From the NCBI GenBank assembly GCA_012837385.1, contig DURH01000043.1, positions 1 to 46,291 on the forward strand: a stretch of 46,291 bases of DNA, given 5' to 3'. Shown here piece by piece: positions 9,795-19,037 of this stretch. Below the pieces are notes generated by a model. That model was not told the DNA's origin. It saw nothing but the letters and a program-made list of their open reading frames with translations, and did not search any database. This DNA comes from Bacillota bacterium (GTDB lineage: Bacteria > Bacillota > Limnochordia > Darwinibacteriales > Darwinibacteriaceae). Within the stretch, counting starts at the first letter, position 1, and every line of letters starts with the position of its first letter. The position numbers and the translations under genes were made by a program.

Positions 9795-9827
9795 GGCGCA
9801 CACCCTTTCTAGCAAAGAGTATGCGCC
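9795..9827 (-). promoter_or_regulatory. hairpin that masks the ribosome site of the small secreted protein gene
   Basis: On the minus strand a 14-base arm starting GGCGCATAC (9814-9827) pairs with a 14-base arm ending GTGTGCGCC (9795-9808) around loop GCTAG, with two G-U pairs. The 3' arm holds AAAGGG, the only plausible SD, and ends directly at the ATG at 9794. No T-run follows, so this is not an ordinary terminator. Control of translation is inferred. Confidence 0.6.
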
Positions 9828-9859
9828 GAAAAGCCCTGTCTATGCAAAATTACCGGTGA

Positions 9860-10336
9860 TCAGTTCTCCCTGCGAAAGTCATCTGGAGACAGATTCTCCA
9901 AGAAGGAGCGGAACTGCTCCAGTTCGGGGTCTTCCTCCTTAGGTACAGTAATAGCGTGGGGGATGATCTTTTCATCGACGAAAATCGAGGCGCCTGCCCG
10001 TAGAGCCAAGGCGATGGCATCGGAAGGCCGGGCATCCACCCGAACGATTTTTCCTCCCTGCAGGTAATGAACTTCCGCATAATATACATCTTCTGCTAGG
10101 TCGGTGATCACTACCTTATCTATCTTGGCCCCCAGGGCCAGAGCAGAACTGAGCAGCAGGTCTTGGGTGAGAGGCCTAGGTACCTCCACATTCTCTAGGA
10201 CAACTGCGATGGCGTTAGCTTCAGCTGGACCGATTACAAGCGGAACAAAGGACTCTTCTCCTTCATCGGCGAGAATGACTACGGGAAGCAAAGTCTCACG
10301 ATCGATGCCCACCGCCTTCACTTTCATCCGAAGCAT
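9860..10336 (-). CDS. bifunctional nuclease family protein (DUF151)
   Basis: A 158-residue protein of the DUF151/BFN family, begun at ATG 10336 with AGGAGG seven bases upstream; the frame is open much further, but only into pyrG. Family marks are LLPVVILADEGEESFVPLVIGPAEANAI, the central DLLLSSALALGAKIDKVVI, and VDARPSDAIALALRAGASIFVDEKII. Members are found in many Firmicutes, Thermotoga and plants; nuclease activity has been reported for some, but the physiological role in bacteria is unclear. It starts 19 bases after pyrG. Confidence 0.9.
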   Translation of the reverse strand: MLRMKVKAVGIDRETLLPVVILADEGEESFVPLVIGPAEANAIAVVLENVEVPRPLTQDLLLSSALALGAKIDKVVITDLAEDVYYAEVHYLQGGKIVRVDARPSDAIALALRAGASIFVDEKIIPHAITVPKEEDPELEQFRSFLENLSPDDFRREN

Positions 10337-10355
10337 ACGAACACCTCCTAGTAGT

Positions 10356-11951
10356 CTACTTCTGACTTCTATCCAGGATCGCTTGCATAAAACCGACGAA
10401 TAATGGATGAGGCCGCGTTGGCCGAGACTTAAACTCGGGATGGAAGAGGGTGCCCACAAACCAAGGATGATCCTCCAGTTCGACAATCTCCACCACACCA
10501 TCCTCGGTGGAACCTGCCACCCGCATCCCCGCTTCAGATAATCTCTCCACATACTGGTTGTTAACCGTGTAGCGGTTTCTGTGCCGCTCCTTCACTTCAC
10601 CCTGCTGATAACAGCGCATGCTGTGAGTGTCTGGGTGGATCTGGCAGGAATATGTCCCCACCCGCATGGGCCCTTCCAGGCCTGTGATTTCAGGCTGACC
10701 CGGGATGAAGCTGATCACGGGGTGAGGGCAGTGGCCAAATTCCACACTGCCTGCGTCCTTGAGCTCAGCCACATTGCGAGCAAACTCGATCACTGCACAC
10801 TGCATACCCAAACAAATGCCGAAATAGGGAACCTTATGTTCTCTAGCATATTGCGCGGCCTTGATCTTTCCTTCCACACCGCGGACTCCAAATCCTCCAG
10901 GCACCAAAATTCCGTCCAGGTCTTGCAATATGTCCAGCTTGCCCTGTTCCAGGTCTTCCGCTTCGATCCAGCGCACCTCAACTTCGACGCCGCGGTGAAG
11001 CCCAGCATGGCGCAGAGACTCAGCTACACTTAAGTAGGAATCTGGCAGGGAAACATACTTCCCCACAATGCCCACAACAACTTTCTGGGAGAGATCTTTG
11101 ATCCTGGAAACCAGATCCCGCCACACGGTGAGATCCGCTTCAGGCGCAGTTAGATTTAGCTTTTCCAAAACGATCTCGTCTAAGCCCGCTTCCGCAAAGC
11201 AAAGGGGTACTTCATAAATACTCTCCACATCTGGATTGGGAATCACCGCTTTTTCCTCAACATTACAGAACAGAGCCACTTTGGCCCGGATGTCATCGGT
11301 TAGATGGGCCTCACTGCGGCACACAATCACATCGGGCTGAATACCGATGCTGCGAAGTTCCTTCACACTATGCTGTGTGGGTTTGGTCTTCAGTTCTTGG
11401 GCGGCGGCCACATAGGGAATGAGAGTAACATGGATAAAGAGGCTCGATTCCCGCCCCACATCCATACGGAACTGGCGAATCGCCTCTAGAAACGGCAGTC
11501 CTTCAATATCGCCCACGGTACCACCGATCTCCACCAAGATCACATCCGCCTCACTGCTCTTGGCCAGAGACCAGATGCGGTCTTTGATCTCGTTGGTTAC
11601 ATGGGGTATCACCTGAACAGTCCCGCCGCGGTAACCACCCTTGCGCTCCCTGGTGAGGATAGAGTAATAAATCTTACCGCTGGTAACGTTGCTGTCTTTG
11701 GAAAGGTTGGTGTCAATAAAGCGTTCGTAGTGGCCTAGGTCCAGATCGGTCTCCCCGCCGTCCTCGGTAACGAATACTTCTCCATGCTGGAAGGGGCTCA
11801 TGGTGCGAGGGTCAACGTTGAGATAGGGGTCAAACTTGAGGACACTCACCTTCAAACCCCTGCTCTTGAGCAGCCGTCCTAAGGACGCCACCGTAATACC
11901 CTTACCCAAACTGGAAACTACGCCTCCGGTAACAAAAACAAACTTGCTCAC
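10356..11951 (-). CDS. pyrG: CTP synthase
   Basis: Converts UTP to CTP with glutamine and ATP. The 531 residues comprise the synthase domain (about 1-265, starting [17 protein letters not shown]) and the class I glutamine amidotransferase domain, with the nucleophile cysteine in FGICLGMQ and the catalytic His-Glu in HPEF. The GTG start at 11951 overlaps the TGA of the upstream membrane protein by four bases, with GGGAGG upstream, so the two are translationally coupled. Confidence 0.97.
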   Translation of the reverse strand: MSKFVFVTGGVVSSLGKGITVASLGRLLKSRGLKVSVLKFDPYLNVDPRTMSPFQHGEVFVTEDGGETDLDLGHYERFIDTNLSKDSNVTSGKIYYSILTRERKGGYRGGTVQVIPHVTNEIKDRIWSLAKSSEADVILVEIGGTVGDIEGLPFLEAIRQFRMDVGRESSLFIHVTLIPYVAAAQELKTKPTQHSVKELRSIGIQPDVIVCRSEAHLTDDIRAKVALFCNVEEKAVIPNPDVESIYEVPLCFAEAGLDEIVLEKLNLTAPEADLTVWRDLVSRIKDLSQKVVVGIVGKYVSLPDSYLSVAESLRHAGLHRGVEVEVRWIEAEDLEQGKLDILQDLDGILVPGGFGVRGVEGKIKAAQYAREHKVPYFGICLGMQCAVIEFARNVAELKDAGSVEFGHCPHPVISFIPGQPEITGLEGPMRVGTYSCQIHPDTHSMRCYQQGEVKERHRNRYTVNNQYVERLSEAGMRVAGSTEDGVVEIVELEDHPWFVGTLFHPEFKSRPTRPHPLFVGFMQAILDRSQK

Positions 11952-12682
11952 TCCTGGTCCTCCCCTTCCAACTCTTCGTCTCGATCTTCTGCTTTTTCCG
12001 CAGCCAACATCTCGTATTTCGCCATGAGCTCATGGTAAAACAGGTTCTGCAGCAGGGCCAAGAAACTCGCTACAAAAATCAGGAGCGGTGCTGCAAAAAC
12101 CAGGCTGAGTGCGATGATAATTAGACTGAATACTACCAATAGGAAGCTGGGCCAGGGATTATCCAGCACAACAAGGGCTGCCTTCTTCAAGGAACCAAAC
12201 ACGCCTGTACCCTGGTTCACCATAAACGGGAACACAAACAAATGCATGGCGTACCAGAACACGATCCCCCACACCCAAAAGCCAGAAAGGAGGATGAAGA
12301 CCTTGCTGGGGTAGTTCTGGCTGAACCAGATATTGAAGAACAAAATGGCAAAGCCGAGCACGGCCAACATCGCGAGGATAGCTCCCCGCAGGAAATAGCG
12401 TTTCAGCCCTACCCACATATCGCCTATGACCGTATCCTCACCTTGAATAACTGCGTTCATACGGTAATGCACTGCTCCCAAGGCACCCCCAATGGTCAGG
12501 GGTGTAATCAGCAGCACAAGCAAGAAAACTTGCTCGCTTTTCACCGGGAGATAAGTGAAGATCAGAAGAAGCCCGAAGCCCAAGGCAAACCAGACCAAGT
12601 TCGTCGCGATCACCTTGCCGATATGCTCATAGCTGAGCTTGAAGGCACGCACCAATGTCCGTATACTGTCTCTAAAGCCCAT
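11948..12682 (-). CDS. polytopic membrane protein, possibly YesL/DUF624-like
   Basis: About 244 residues with five to six predicted membrane segments (for example [82 protein letters not shown]), ending in an acidic tail [13 protein letters not shown]. The layout and the NxxW...[13 protein letters not shown] stretch resemble the YesL/DUF624 family, which is weak support. I prefer ATG 12682, which has GAGG nine bases upstream; GTG 12697 and ATG 12691 are possible. The gene is sandwiched between argS (overlap or near-overlap) and pyrG (4-base overlap), so it belongs to their operon. Confidence 0.7.
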   Translation of the reverse strand: MGFRDSIRTLVRAFKLSYEHIGKVIATNLVWFALGFGLLLIFTYLPVKSEQVFLLVLLITPLTIGGALGAVHYRMNAVIQGEDTVIGDMWVGLKRYFLRGAILAMLAVLGFAILFFNIWFSQNYPSKVFILLSGFWVWGIVFWYAMHLFVFPFMVNQGTGVFGSLKKAALVVLDNPWPSFLLVVFSLIIIALSLVFAAPLLIFVASFLALLQNLFYHELMAKYEMLAAEKAEDRDEELEGEDQE

Positions 12683-12693
12683 CTTCACCATCC

Positions 12694-14370
12694 TCACATT
12701 TGCTCTGGGGCATCCACACCCAACAGGCCTAGTACTTTTCTCAGCACAACCCGGATATTGGCTACCAACACCAACCGCGCAGCCCTGAGCTGCTCCTCCT
12801 CACCTAAGATGTGGCAGGCGGTGTAGAAGGAATGGAACAATCCAGCCAAGTCCATGGCGTAGCGCGTCAGACGGTGGGGCTCCCTCAGCAGTGCCGCGGT
12901 GAGCAGCTCTTCTGGCAGAGCAGCCAACTGCTTCAAAAGGTCTAATTCTGTCTCATGCTGCAGCAGGCTCAAATCTACTTCACTGCAGGTAGGCACTTCT
13001 ATGCCCAATTCCCTGCCCTGCCGCAGAATGCTGGAAATGCGGGCATGGGCGTACTGCACATAGAACACGGGATTCTCATTAGACTGTTCCACCGCCAGAT
13101 TCAAATCGAAATCCAGGTGGCTTTCTGGGCTGCGGTTCAGGAAGAAGAAGCGGGCGGCATCTTTGCCAACCTCGTCTACTAGATCCTGCATTGTGATAAA
13201 TTCTCCGGCCCGTTTGGACATTTTCACCTGCTGGCCGTCGCGCAAAAGAGCCACATACTGGAGAATAAGTACTTCCAGAGTGTCCTCGCCGTATCCCAGG
13301 GCCTGAATGGCGGCTTTCATCCTGCCGATGTAGCCGTGATGGTCCGGCCCCCAAATATTGATCAGCTTGGTAAAACCGCGCTGCAGCTTATCATGGTGAT
13401 AGGCGATATCAGCTGTAACGTAGGTGTAGGAGCCGTCGCTTTTCACAATCACCCGGTCCTTGTCATCGCCGAACTGGGTGGATTTAAACCAGAGGGCACC
13501 TTCCGCTTCAAAGAGCAGGCCGCGCTGCCGCAGAATGTCGATGACCGCTTCCAGGGCTCCCCGGGCATGCAGATCGCGCTCGCGGAACCAGAGATCAAAC
13601 TCCACACCATAGGCCTGGAGATCTGCCTTCTGCATCTCCACCATTTTATCGGTCCCCCAGCGCTTGCAGAAGGCTAAACGCTCCTCCAAGGGGAGATCTA
13701 GAAGGTCAGGGCGTTCCTTCTTTAGCACTTCGGCAAGTTCCTGTACGTAAGCCGCGGGATAACCGTCCTCAGGGAAAGGGTAATCAGGATTAGTCAGCTG
13801 CTGGTAACGGGCTTCGATAGACCGGGCGAAAATGTCAGCCTGATTACCAGCGTCATTTACATAGAACTCCGTGTCCACCGCATAGCCAACTGCATTCATC
13901 ATGCGGGCTAGGGTGTCACCAACCGCAGCTGCCCTGGCGTTTACTACATTCATTGGCCCTACGGGATTGGCGCTCACAAACTCCAAAAGCACCTTTTCCC
14001 CTGCCCCATGCTCACAGTTGCCATAGGCCTCGCCCTCTTTTTCAATGGTCCGCAGGGTATCGTACAGCCAATCATTGCTCAAGAAGAAATTGATAAAGCC
14101 TGGGCCGGCGATCTCCACGTCCCGAATCACACCTGCTGTGGGCAGGTTTTCTACAATGATCTGAGCTACCTCCCGCGGTGCCTTTTTGGCCGGCTTAGCC
14201 ATCACCAAGGCGATATTGGAGGCAAAGTCCCCATGCTGTTTCTCCCGGGGTACCTCAAGGCCGACTTCCGGCACCGACTCCACCACTAGGTCTCCCTTGT
14301 CCAGGGCCGCCTGGATAGCAGTCTCAATAGCCGAGATCAGCTCACTTTTTTGTCTCATTAAAACGCTCAT
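12694..14370 (-). CDS. argS: arginyl-tRNA synthetase
   Basis: Charges tRNA-Arg. The 558 residues include the N-terminal additional domain with PREKQHGDFASNIAL (about 41-55), the class I catalytic domain, KMSKR at 383-387 and the DALR anticodon-binding domain at the C-terminus. The first class I motif, usually HIGH, reads PMNVVNARA at 139-147, so both histidines are missing; the flanking FVSANPVGP and AAAVGDTLARM are conserved. Start at ATG 14370 with GGAGGG upstream. It heads the run argS, membrane protein, pyrG, with its own promoter and a leader of about 90 bases containing two hairpins. Confidence 0.95.
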   Translation of the reverse strand: MSVLMRQKSELISAIETAIQAALDKGDLVVESVPEVGLEVPREKQHGDFASNIALVMAKPAKKAPREVAQIIVENLPTAGVIRDVEIAGPGFINFFLSNDWLYDTLRTIEKEGEAYGNCEHGAGEKVLLEFVSANPVGPMNVVNARAAAVGDTLARMMNAVGYAVDTEFYVNDAGNQADIFARSIEARYQQLTNPDYPFPEDGYPAAYVQELAEVLKKERPDLLDLPLEERLAFCKRWGTDKMVEMQKADLQAYGVEFDLWFRERDLHARGALEAVIDILRQRGLLFEAEGALWFKSTQFGDDKDRVIVKSDGSYTYVTADIAYHHDKLQRGFTKLINIWGPDHHGYIGRMKAAIQALGYGEDTLEVLILQYVALLRDGQQVKMSKRAGEFITMQDLVDEVGKDAARFFFLNRSPESHLDFDLNLAVEQSNENPVFYVQYAHARISSILRQGRELGIEVPTCSEVDLSLLQHETELDLLKQLAALPEELLTAALLREPHRLTRYAMDLAGLFHSFYTACHILGEEEQLRAARLVLVANIRVVLRKVLGLLGVDAPEQM

Positions 14371-14401
14371 TTTGTCAGCGCCCTCCCTAACTAAAGAAAC
14401 T

Positions 14402-14425
14402 CCCCTATAGGAATTCCTACAGGGG
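14402..14425 (-). promoter_or_regulatory. second hairpin of the argS leader
   Basis: Positions 14402-14425 form a near-perfect palindrome of 24 bases (CCCCTATAGG at one end, CCTACAGGGG at the other) centred on AATT. On the minus strand the one imperfect pair is a G-U. It lies between a T-run and the SD of argS. Confidence 0.5.
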
Positions 14426-14456
14426 AAAAAACCGGCTGTGCTGCACTGGCACTACC
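14426..14456 (-). terminator. terminator-like hairpin at the 5' end of the argS leader
   Basis: Minus strand: GGTAGTGC (14449-14456) pairs with GCACAGCC (14434-14441) with one mismatch and a seven-base loop, then GG and six T (14426-14431). It could end fhs transcripts, or attenuate transcripts from the argS promoter just upstream. Confidence 0.5.
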
Positions 14457-14466
14457 ATTCTCCGTT

Positions 14467-14495
14467 AGTATACCATCTTAGCTCCTATTGCACAA
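14467..14495 (-). promoter_or_regulatory. putative SigA promoter of argS
   Basis: Minus strand: TTGTGC (14490-14495), 17-base spacer, TATACT (14467-14472). Confidence 0.55.
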
Positions 14496-14515
14496 CCTCT
14501 TTTTCCTCACAATGC

Positions 14516-14542
14516 GGGCCCCGAGGTTAGCCCCCAGGGCCC
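14516..14542 (-). terminator. GC-rich hairpin after fhs
   Basis: GGGCCCTGGGG (14532-14542 on the minus strand) pairs with CCTCGGGGCCC (14516-14526) over 11 positions with a five-base loop. It begins 11 bases past the fhs stop. There is no T-run directly after it, so it is a hairpin end rather than a textbook terminator. Confidence 0.5.
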
Positions 14543-14553
14543 GGCAGCCCAGT

Positions 14554-16224
14554 CTAGAACAGACCGGTGATATTCCCTTCTGCATCAATATCTACATTCT
14601 CCGCCGCTGGCTTGGCAGGCAGTCCAGGCATGGTCATAATGTCCCCCGCTAGGCAGACCAGGAATCCAGCACCGAGAGATGGGCGCACATCGGTGATGGT
14701 GAGCTTCCAGCCCTTAGGCACGCCCTTCAGCTTCGGATTATCGGAAATGGAATGCTGGGTCTTCGCCACGCAGACCGGCAGTTCTCCATAGCCCAACTTA
14801 GTGAGCTCCCGGATGGACCGTTCTGCCTTGGGTGCATAGACCACATCATCAGCGCCGTAGATCTCTTTAGCCAAGATCTCCAGCTTCGCTTTTATGGGCA
14901 GTTTCCAATCATAGAGTGGTTTAAACTGTGCCGGTTCCTGCTCCAGGACATCAAGCACCGCCTGGGCCAGTTGTTCTCCCCCAGCTCCGCCCTTGACCAC
15001 AACTTGGGACACAGCCCAGCGCACACCAAGCTCCTGGCAGTGCCTCTGCACCAGCTCCAACTCCTCAGGTTCATCGGTGGGGAACTGGTTGATGGCCACC
15101 ACAATGGGCAGGCCGAACTTCTTCAAGTTCTCAACATGCTTGTCTAAGTTGGCTAAGCCTTTGTTCAGTGCTTCCAGATTGGTTACCGTTACGTCTTCCT
15201 TGGCAACCCCGCCATGCATGTTCAAAGCCCGCACGGAGACCACAACCACTGCCACATCGGGCTTTAGCCCCGAGTAGCCGTGGACGATATCGAAGAACTT
15301 CTCTGCGCCTAGGTCAGCAGCAAAACCGCCTTCAGTGACCACATAGTCTGCCAGCTTCAAAGCCATGCGGGTGGCCATAATGCTGTTGTTGCCATGGGCT
15401 ATGTTGGCAAAGGGCCCGCCATGCACAAACACAGGCTGGCCTTCCAGAGTCTGCACCAAGTTAGGTTTAATGGCGTCTTTCATAATCACTGCTACGGCAC
15501 CCTGAGCATTGAGGTCTCTGGCGTACACCGGCTTGCGATCATAGGTGTAAGCCACCAAGATTCTGCCTACTCGCTCCTTGAGGTCCTGCAGATCATCTGC
15601 TAAGCAGAGAATCGCCATAATCTCCGAAGCCACGGAAATATCAAAGCCCGCTTCCCGCACATATCCGTCACCGAGGCCTCCTAAGCCGATCACTATGTTG
15701 CGCAGCTGCCGATCGTTCATATCCATAACCCGCCTAAACACGATGCGCTTAGGATCGATGTTCAGCGCATTGCCCTGGGCGATATGGTTGTCCAACAGAG
15801 CAGCCAGGAGATTGTGGGCAGTGGTGACCGCGTGAATGTCTCCGGTGAAATGGAGGTTGATGTCCTCCATGGGTACTACTTGGGAGTATCCGCCTCCGGC
15901 AGCCCCTCCCTTAATTCCGAAGGTGGGCCCCAGGGATGGTTCCCGGATACAGGCCGCCACACTCTTCCCCAGTTTGCCTAGGGCTTGGGTGAGGCCAATG
16001 GTGGTTACCGTCTTACCCTCACCTGCGGGGGTGGCTGTAATGGCGGTAGTGTAAATCAGTTTGCCATCGGGGCTGTCTTTCAGCCTCTGATAGACTTGGG
16101 GATTAACTTTAGCCTTGTATTTCCCATAAAGCTCGATATCATCTTCGGACAGCGAGAGCTTAGCCGCTATTTCGGTTATGGGGCGCAGCTTCGCCTGCTG
16201 GGCGATTTGAATATCACTAAGCAT
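14554..16224 (-). CDS. fhs: formate-tetrahydrofolate ligase
   Basis: ATP-dependent formation of 10-formyl-tetrahydrofolate from formate, the entry step of formate into the methyl branch of one-carbon metabolism. The 556 residues match the family. Marks are the P-loop TPAGEGKT (about 66-73), REPSLGPTFGIKGGAAGGGYSQV in the N-terminal third, NLHFTGDIHA and VVVSVRALNMHGG. Start at ATG 16224 with AGGAGG upstream. It lies 41 bases after the dihydrolipoyl dehydrogenase gene. With folD in the same window it forms part of a folate C1 pathway; no other acetogenesis gene is present here. Confidence 0.97.
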   Translation of the reverse strand: MLSDIQIAQQAKLRPITEIAAKLSLSEDDIELYGKYKAKVNPQVYQRLKDSPDGKLIYTTAITATPAGEGKTVTTIGLTQALGKLGKSVAACIREPSLGPTFGIKGGAAGGGYSQVVPMEDINLHFTGDIHAVTTAHNLLAALLDNHIAQGNALNIDPKRIVFRRVMDMNDRQLRNIVIGLGGLGDGYVREAGFDISVASEIMAILCLADDLQDLKERVGRILVAYTYDRKPVYARDLNAQGAVAVIMKDAIKPNLVQTLEGQPVFVHGGPFANIAHGNNSIMATRMALKLADYVVTEGGFAADLGAEKFFDIVHGYSGLKPDVAVVVVSVRALNMHGGVAKEDVTVTNLEALNKGLANLDKHVENLKKFGLPIVVAINQFPTDEPEELELVQRHCQELGVRWAVSQVVVKGGAGGEQLAQAVLDVLEQEPAQFKPLYDWKLPIKAKLEILAKEIYGADDVVYAPKAERSIRELTKLGYGELPVCVAKTQHSISDNPKLKGVPKGWKLTITDVRPSLGAGFLVCLAGDIMTMPGLPAKPAAENVDIDAEGNITGLF

Positions 16225-16265
16225 TCGTTTTCCTCCTACTCCATGTATTTGCCACCCTGGCTCAA

Positions 16266-17630
16266 CTACAGTGAATGCAGCCCGCAGCCAAGGGCACTTA
16301 GTACCGCTTCTTTAATCGACTCGGACACAGTGGGATGGGGGTAAACAACTTGCGCCCAATCCTCGAGGGTTACACCCTGCTCCAGGGCCAGGGCTGCTCC
16401 GGCAATCAGTTCCGTGGCCTGGGGGCCGATGATGTGAACACCCAGCACTTCTCCGCTGGGCTTGGCCACAAACTTCACAAAACCAGAGTCTTCTCGGGCA
16501 ATTACCGCCCTGCCATTGCCCTTTAGGGAATACTTCGCCGTTACTACTTCACCATGTTTCTCTCGGGCCTGCGCTTCAGTTAGGCCCACAGCGGCGATCT
16601 CAGGCTTAGTATATACGCAGGCAGGGACAAACCACTCATGCCTAGCCGGCTCCCCAAACATATTGTTAGCCGCGGCCCAGCCTTCCTCAAAGGCTAGGTG
16701 GGCTAGCTGCAGGCCGCCAATTACATCGCCGGCGGCATAGATCTGGGGGAGAGAAGTCTGAAAACGCTCATTGACCTTCACATAACCCCTGGCATCCAGT
16801 TCAGCTGGGAAGCCTTGGGGCAGAACAGGCCGGCGCCCCACGGAAACCAAGACCAACTCCGCCTCAATTTCGGAACTGCGTCCGTCTTGGTCCACCAGCA
16901 CCTTGGCACAATCCTCTAAACGCTGGATCTCCGCCACCTTGGCCCCTGTGAGCACCTTAACCCGGCGTTTCTTGAACTCCCTGGCCAGAGCCTGGCTGAT
17001 CTCCCCATCTTCTGTGGGCAGGATCTGCTTCATTAGTTCTACTATGGTCACCTGAACTCCGTAAGAGGCAAAAATCGTGGCAAACTCACAGCCGATCACC
17101 CCGCCCCCCACAATCACCAGGGACTTGGGGAGAGTTGGGCGATCCAGAAGCTGGTCGCTGTTCACCACGATGCGTCCGTCCACTTCCAAGCCGGGAAGCT
17201 CAAAGGGCACTGTTCCTGTTGCCACGAGCACATTGGCGGCGCGGAAGACCTCGGTGCCCACCTGGACCTCGCCAGAGGGCAGAAAGCTGGCTTCTTCCCC
17301 TAAAACCTTGATCTTCCTTTTGTCCATAAGAAACTGCAGGCCTTTGACGAGGTTGTGGACGATTTGGTCCTTACCCTGAACTACCTGGGCATAGTCCAGA
17401 TCCTGCACCTGGACAGTGACGCCGTGAACGGGGGCTGACTTCAGATTAGAATAAAAGTGGGCACTCTCTAAGAGAGCCTTAGTCGGGATACAGCCGCGAT
17501 TAAGACAGGTTCCCCCCAGCCCGTTTTTCTCTGCCACTACCACACTCTTACCCAGGTGGCTGGCGCGAATGGCCGCGGAATAACCTGCTGGTCCCCCTCC
17601 TATAACAAGTAGATCAACCTGCTGTGTCAA
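16266..17630 (-). CDS. lpdA: dihydrolipoyl dehydrogenase (E3)
   Basis: FAD- and NAD-dependent reoxidation of protein-bound dihydrolipoamide for 2-oxoacid dehydrogenases or the glycine cleavage system. The 454 residues show the FAD motif IGGGPAGY (10-17), redox cysteines C42 and C47 in GGTCLNRGCIPTK, the NAD motif VGGGVIGCEFA, and the C-terminal HPTVSES. Start at TTG 17630, chosen for AAGGAGG eight bases upstream; the frame runs 46 codons further into rex. No partner E1, E2 or GcvH gene lies nearby. The adjacency to fhs hints at glycine or one-carbon metabolism, by inference only. Confidence 0.93.
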   Translation of the reverse strand: MTQQVDLLVIGGGPAGYSAAIRASHLGKSVVVAEKNGLGGTCLNRGCIPTKALLESAHFYSNLKSAPVHGVTVQVQDLDYAQVVQGKDQIVHNLVKGLQFLMDKRKIKVLGEEASFLPSGEVQVGTEVFRAANVLVATGTVPFELPGLEVDGRIVVNSDQLLDRPTLPKSLVIVGGGVIGCEFATIFASYGVQVTIVELMKQILPTEDGEISQALAREFKKRRVKVLTGAKVAEIQRLEDCAKVLVDQDGRSSEIEAELVLVSVGRRPVLPQGFPAELDARGYVKVNERFQTSLPQIYAAGDVIGGLQLAHLAFEEGWAAANNMFGEPARHEWFVPACVYTKPEIAAVGLTEAQAREKHGEVVTAKYSLKGNGRAVIAREDSGFVKFVAKPSGEVLGVHIIGPQATELIAGAALALEQGVTLEDWAQVVYPHPTVSESIKEAVLSALGCGLHSL

Positions 17631-17647
17631 AACGTCGCCCTCCTTGC

Positions 17648-18298
17648 CTAGTTGGGATGTTTCGGAATGTAGTACGCCAGGCGCTGCAGCTCCAGGGACA
17701 AGTCCACGGAAGCTACTTGCACAGTATCTGGAGTGGTCAGCTTGACCGGCGCGTAATTGAGAATGCACTTCACTCCAGCTCTGATAAAGCGGTTTGCCAC
17801 ATCCTGGGCACCATCGGCTGGCACCGCAACTACTACGATCTTAATCTGCTCTTCCTCCACGATCCGGGGAATGTCCTCCAGGGACATAACTGGTATCCCC
17901 TCCACTAAAGTGCCTACCTTAGCAGGATCGCTGTCAAAGAGGGCAACCAGCCGCAAATTAAAGCTGTCATTATCGGCATAGCGCTTCAGATGGTACCGGA
18001 CCAGGGCTTCGCCTAGGCTGCCCACACCAACCAAAGCCACCGTCAACTCCTGTTCCAGATTGAGGATCTTCCTCAATTCGTTTCGCAAAAAGCCAACGTC
18101 ATAGCCTACACCCTGTTTGCCGAATTCGCCAAACCAGGCCAAATCCTTGCGCACCAAGGCAGGGCCCACCCCTGCCTTCACACCTAACTCCTGCGAGGAA
18201 ATGAGGGCCGTGTCGGACTCATTGGCCAGTTCGTCCAGCACCCGAAGATAGAGTGGCAGACGCCTAATTACTGCATCAGAGATCTTATTCCAACGCAT
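17648..18298 (-). CDS. rex: redox-sensing transcriptional repressor Rex
   Basis: NADH/NAD-responsive repressor of fermentation and respiration genes. The 216 residues have an N-terminal winged helix (about 1-85, with VIRRLPLYLRVLDEL and VRKDLAWFGEFGKQGVGY) and a Rossmann domain (about 86-216, VALVGVGSLGEAL). The C-terminal helix LSLELQRLAYY is the domain-swap segment seen in Rex dimers. Start at ATG 18298 with GGAGG seven bases upstream. Co-transcribed with rlmH upstream (20-base gap) and lpdA downstream (17-base gap). Confidence 0.95.
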   Translation of the reverse strand: MRWNKISDAVIRRLPLYLRVLDELANESDTALISSQELGVKAGVGPALVRKDLAWFGEFGKQGVGYDVGFLRNELRKILNLEQELTVALVGVGSLGEALVRYHLKRYADNDSFNLRLVALFDSDPAKVGTLVEGIPVMSLEDIPRIVEEEQIKIVVVAVPADGAQDVANRFIRAGVKCILNYAPVKLTTPDTVQVASVDLSLELQRLAYYIPKHPN

Positions 18299-18318
18299 CA
18301 ATTCACCTCCCGTTCCGC

Positions 18319-18798
18319 CTATTTGTGGTACTTCTCATTATTGATTATGGTAAACGCTCTATAGATCTGTTCCACTAATATCAAGCGCATGAGCTGGTGG
18401 GGAAAGGTAAACTTGGAAAAGGAGAGAACCAGGTTCGCTTGCTGCAGAACCCGGGCATCGAGGCCGAGAGAGCCGCCGATCACAAAAGCAATCTGGCTGA
18501 TTCCGCTCAAAGCAACGCGTTCAAATTCCGCAGCCAGCTGTTCAGAGGATAGTTCCCGGCCCTGCCTGTCCAAGGCGATCACGAAAGTTCTGGGCTTGAG
18601 CTCCCCTAAGATGCGCTCTCCCTCACGCCCCAGTACATCCTGGATTTCTTTCTCGCTTAAGGGCTCGGTAAAGCTCTCTTCCTTTAGCTCAGTTATTTCT
18701 AAACGCCCGTAGCGTCCCATGCGCTTTTTGTATTCCTCGATTCCCCTAACAAGGTACTTCTCCTTAACCCTGCCAATGGCTAGAATCTGTACATTCAC
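18319..18798 (-). CDS. rlmH: 23S rRNA (pseudouridine1915-N3)-methyltransferase RlmH
   Basis: SPOUT-class methyltransferase that modifies helix 69 of 23S rRNA in assembled ribosomes. The 159 residues match the family. Marks are the N-terminal IGRVKEKYL, FVIGGSLGLDARVL and the C-terminal knot SKFTFPHQLMRLILVEQIYRA. Start at GTG 18798 with AGGAGG upstream. It lies between the CxxH/CxxC protein and rex. Confidence 0.96.
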   Translation of the reverse strand: MNVQILAIGRVKEKYLVRGIEEYKKRMGRYGRLEITELKEESFTEPLSEKEIQDVLGREGERILGELKPRTFVIALDRQGRELSSEQLAAEFERVALSGISQIAFVIGGSLGLDARVLQQANLVLSFSKFTFPHQLMRLILVEQIYRAFTIINNEKYHK

Positions 18799-18810
18799 AA
18801 TTATGGCCTC

Positions 18811-18978
18811 CTAGACCACTAAGTACTTGGGAGGACGATCACAAAAAGTGCAGCGAGAAGGCGCGATCCAATCGGTCAATGATACCTCCTCCAGCTCATA
18901 GAGATCAGGCGGCATATCATAGACCTCAACAAATTCATCCAAGGCTTGTTCCAGGTGTTCGCTGCACACTACATACAT
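18811..18978 (-). CDS. CxxH/CxxC small protein (BA_5709-like family)
   Basis: A 55-residue acidic protein that begins MYVVCSEHLEQALDEFVEVY and ends CTFCDRPPKYLVV, with CxxH (5-8) and CxxC as likely metal ligands. Such proteins sit beside rlmH in Bacilli too. Start at ATG 18978 with GGGGAG upstream; the frame is open to 19086 without a ribosome site. Twelve bases separate it from rlmH. Function unknown. Confidence 0.85.
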   Translation of the reverse strand: MYVVCSEHLEQALDEFVEVYDMPPDLYELEEVSLTDWIAPSRCTFCDRPPKYLVV

Positions 18979-19037
18979 ATTTTTACTCCCCTGCCAGAAA
19001 ATACATACTGCACTAGTATCATAACACACATTACTGC

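Noticed and set aside
14400-14470. T-box before argS
   Set aside because: GAATGGTAGTGCC only faintly resembles the T-box consensus; no stem I features, and the leader is too short.
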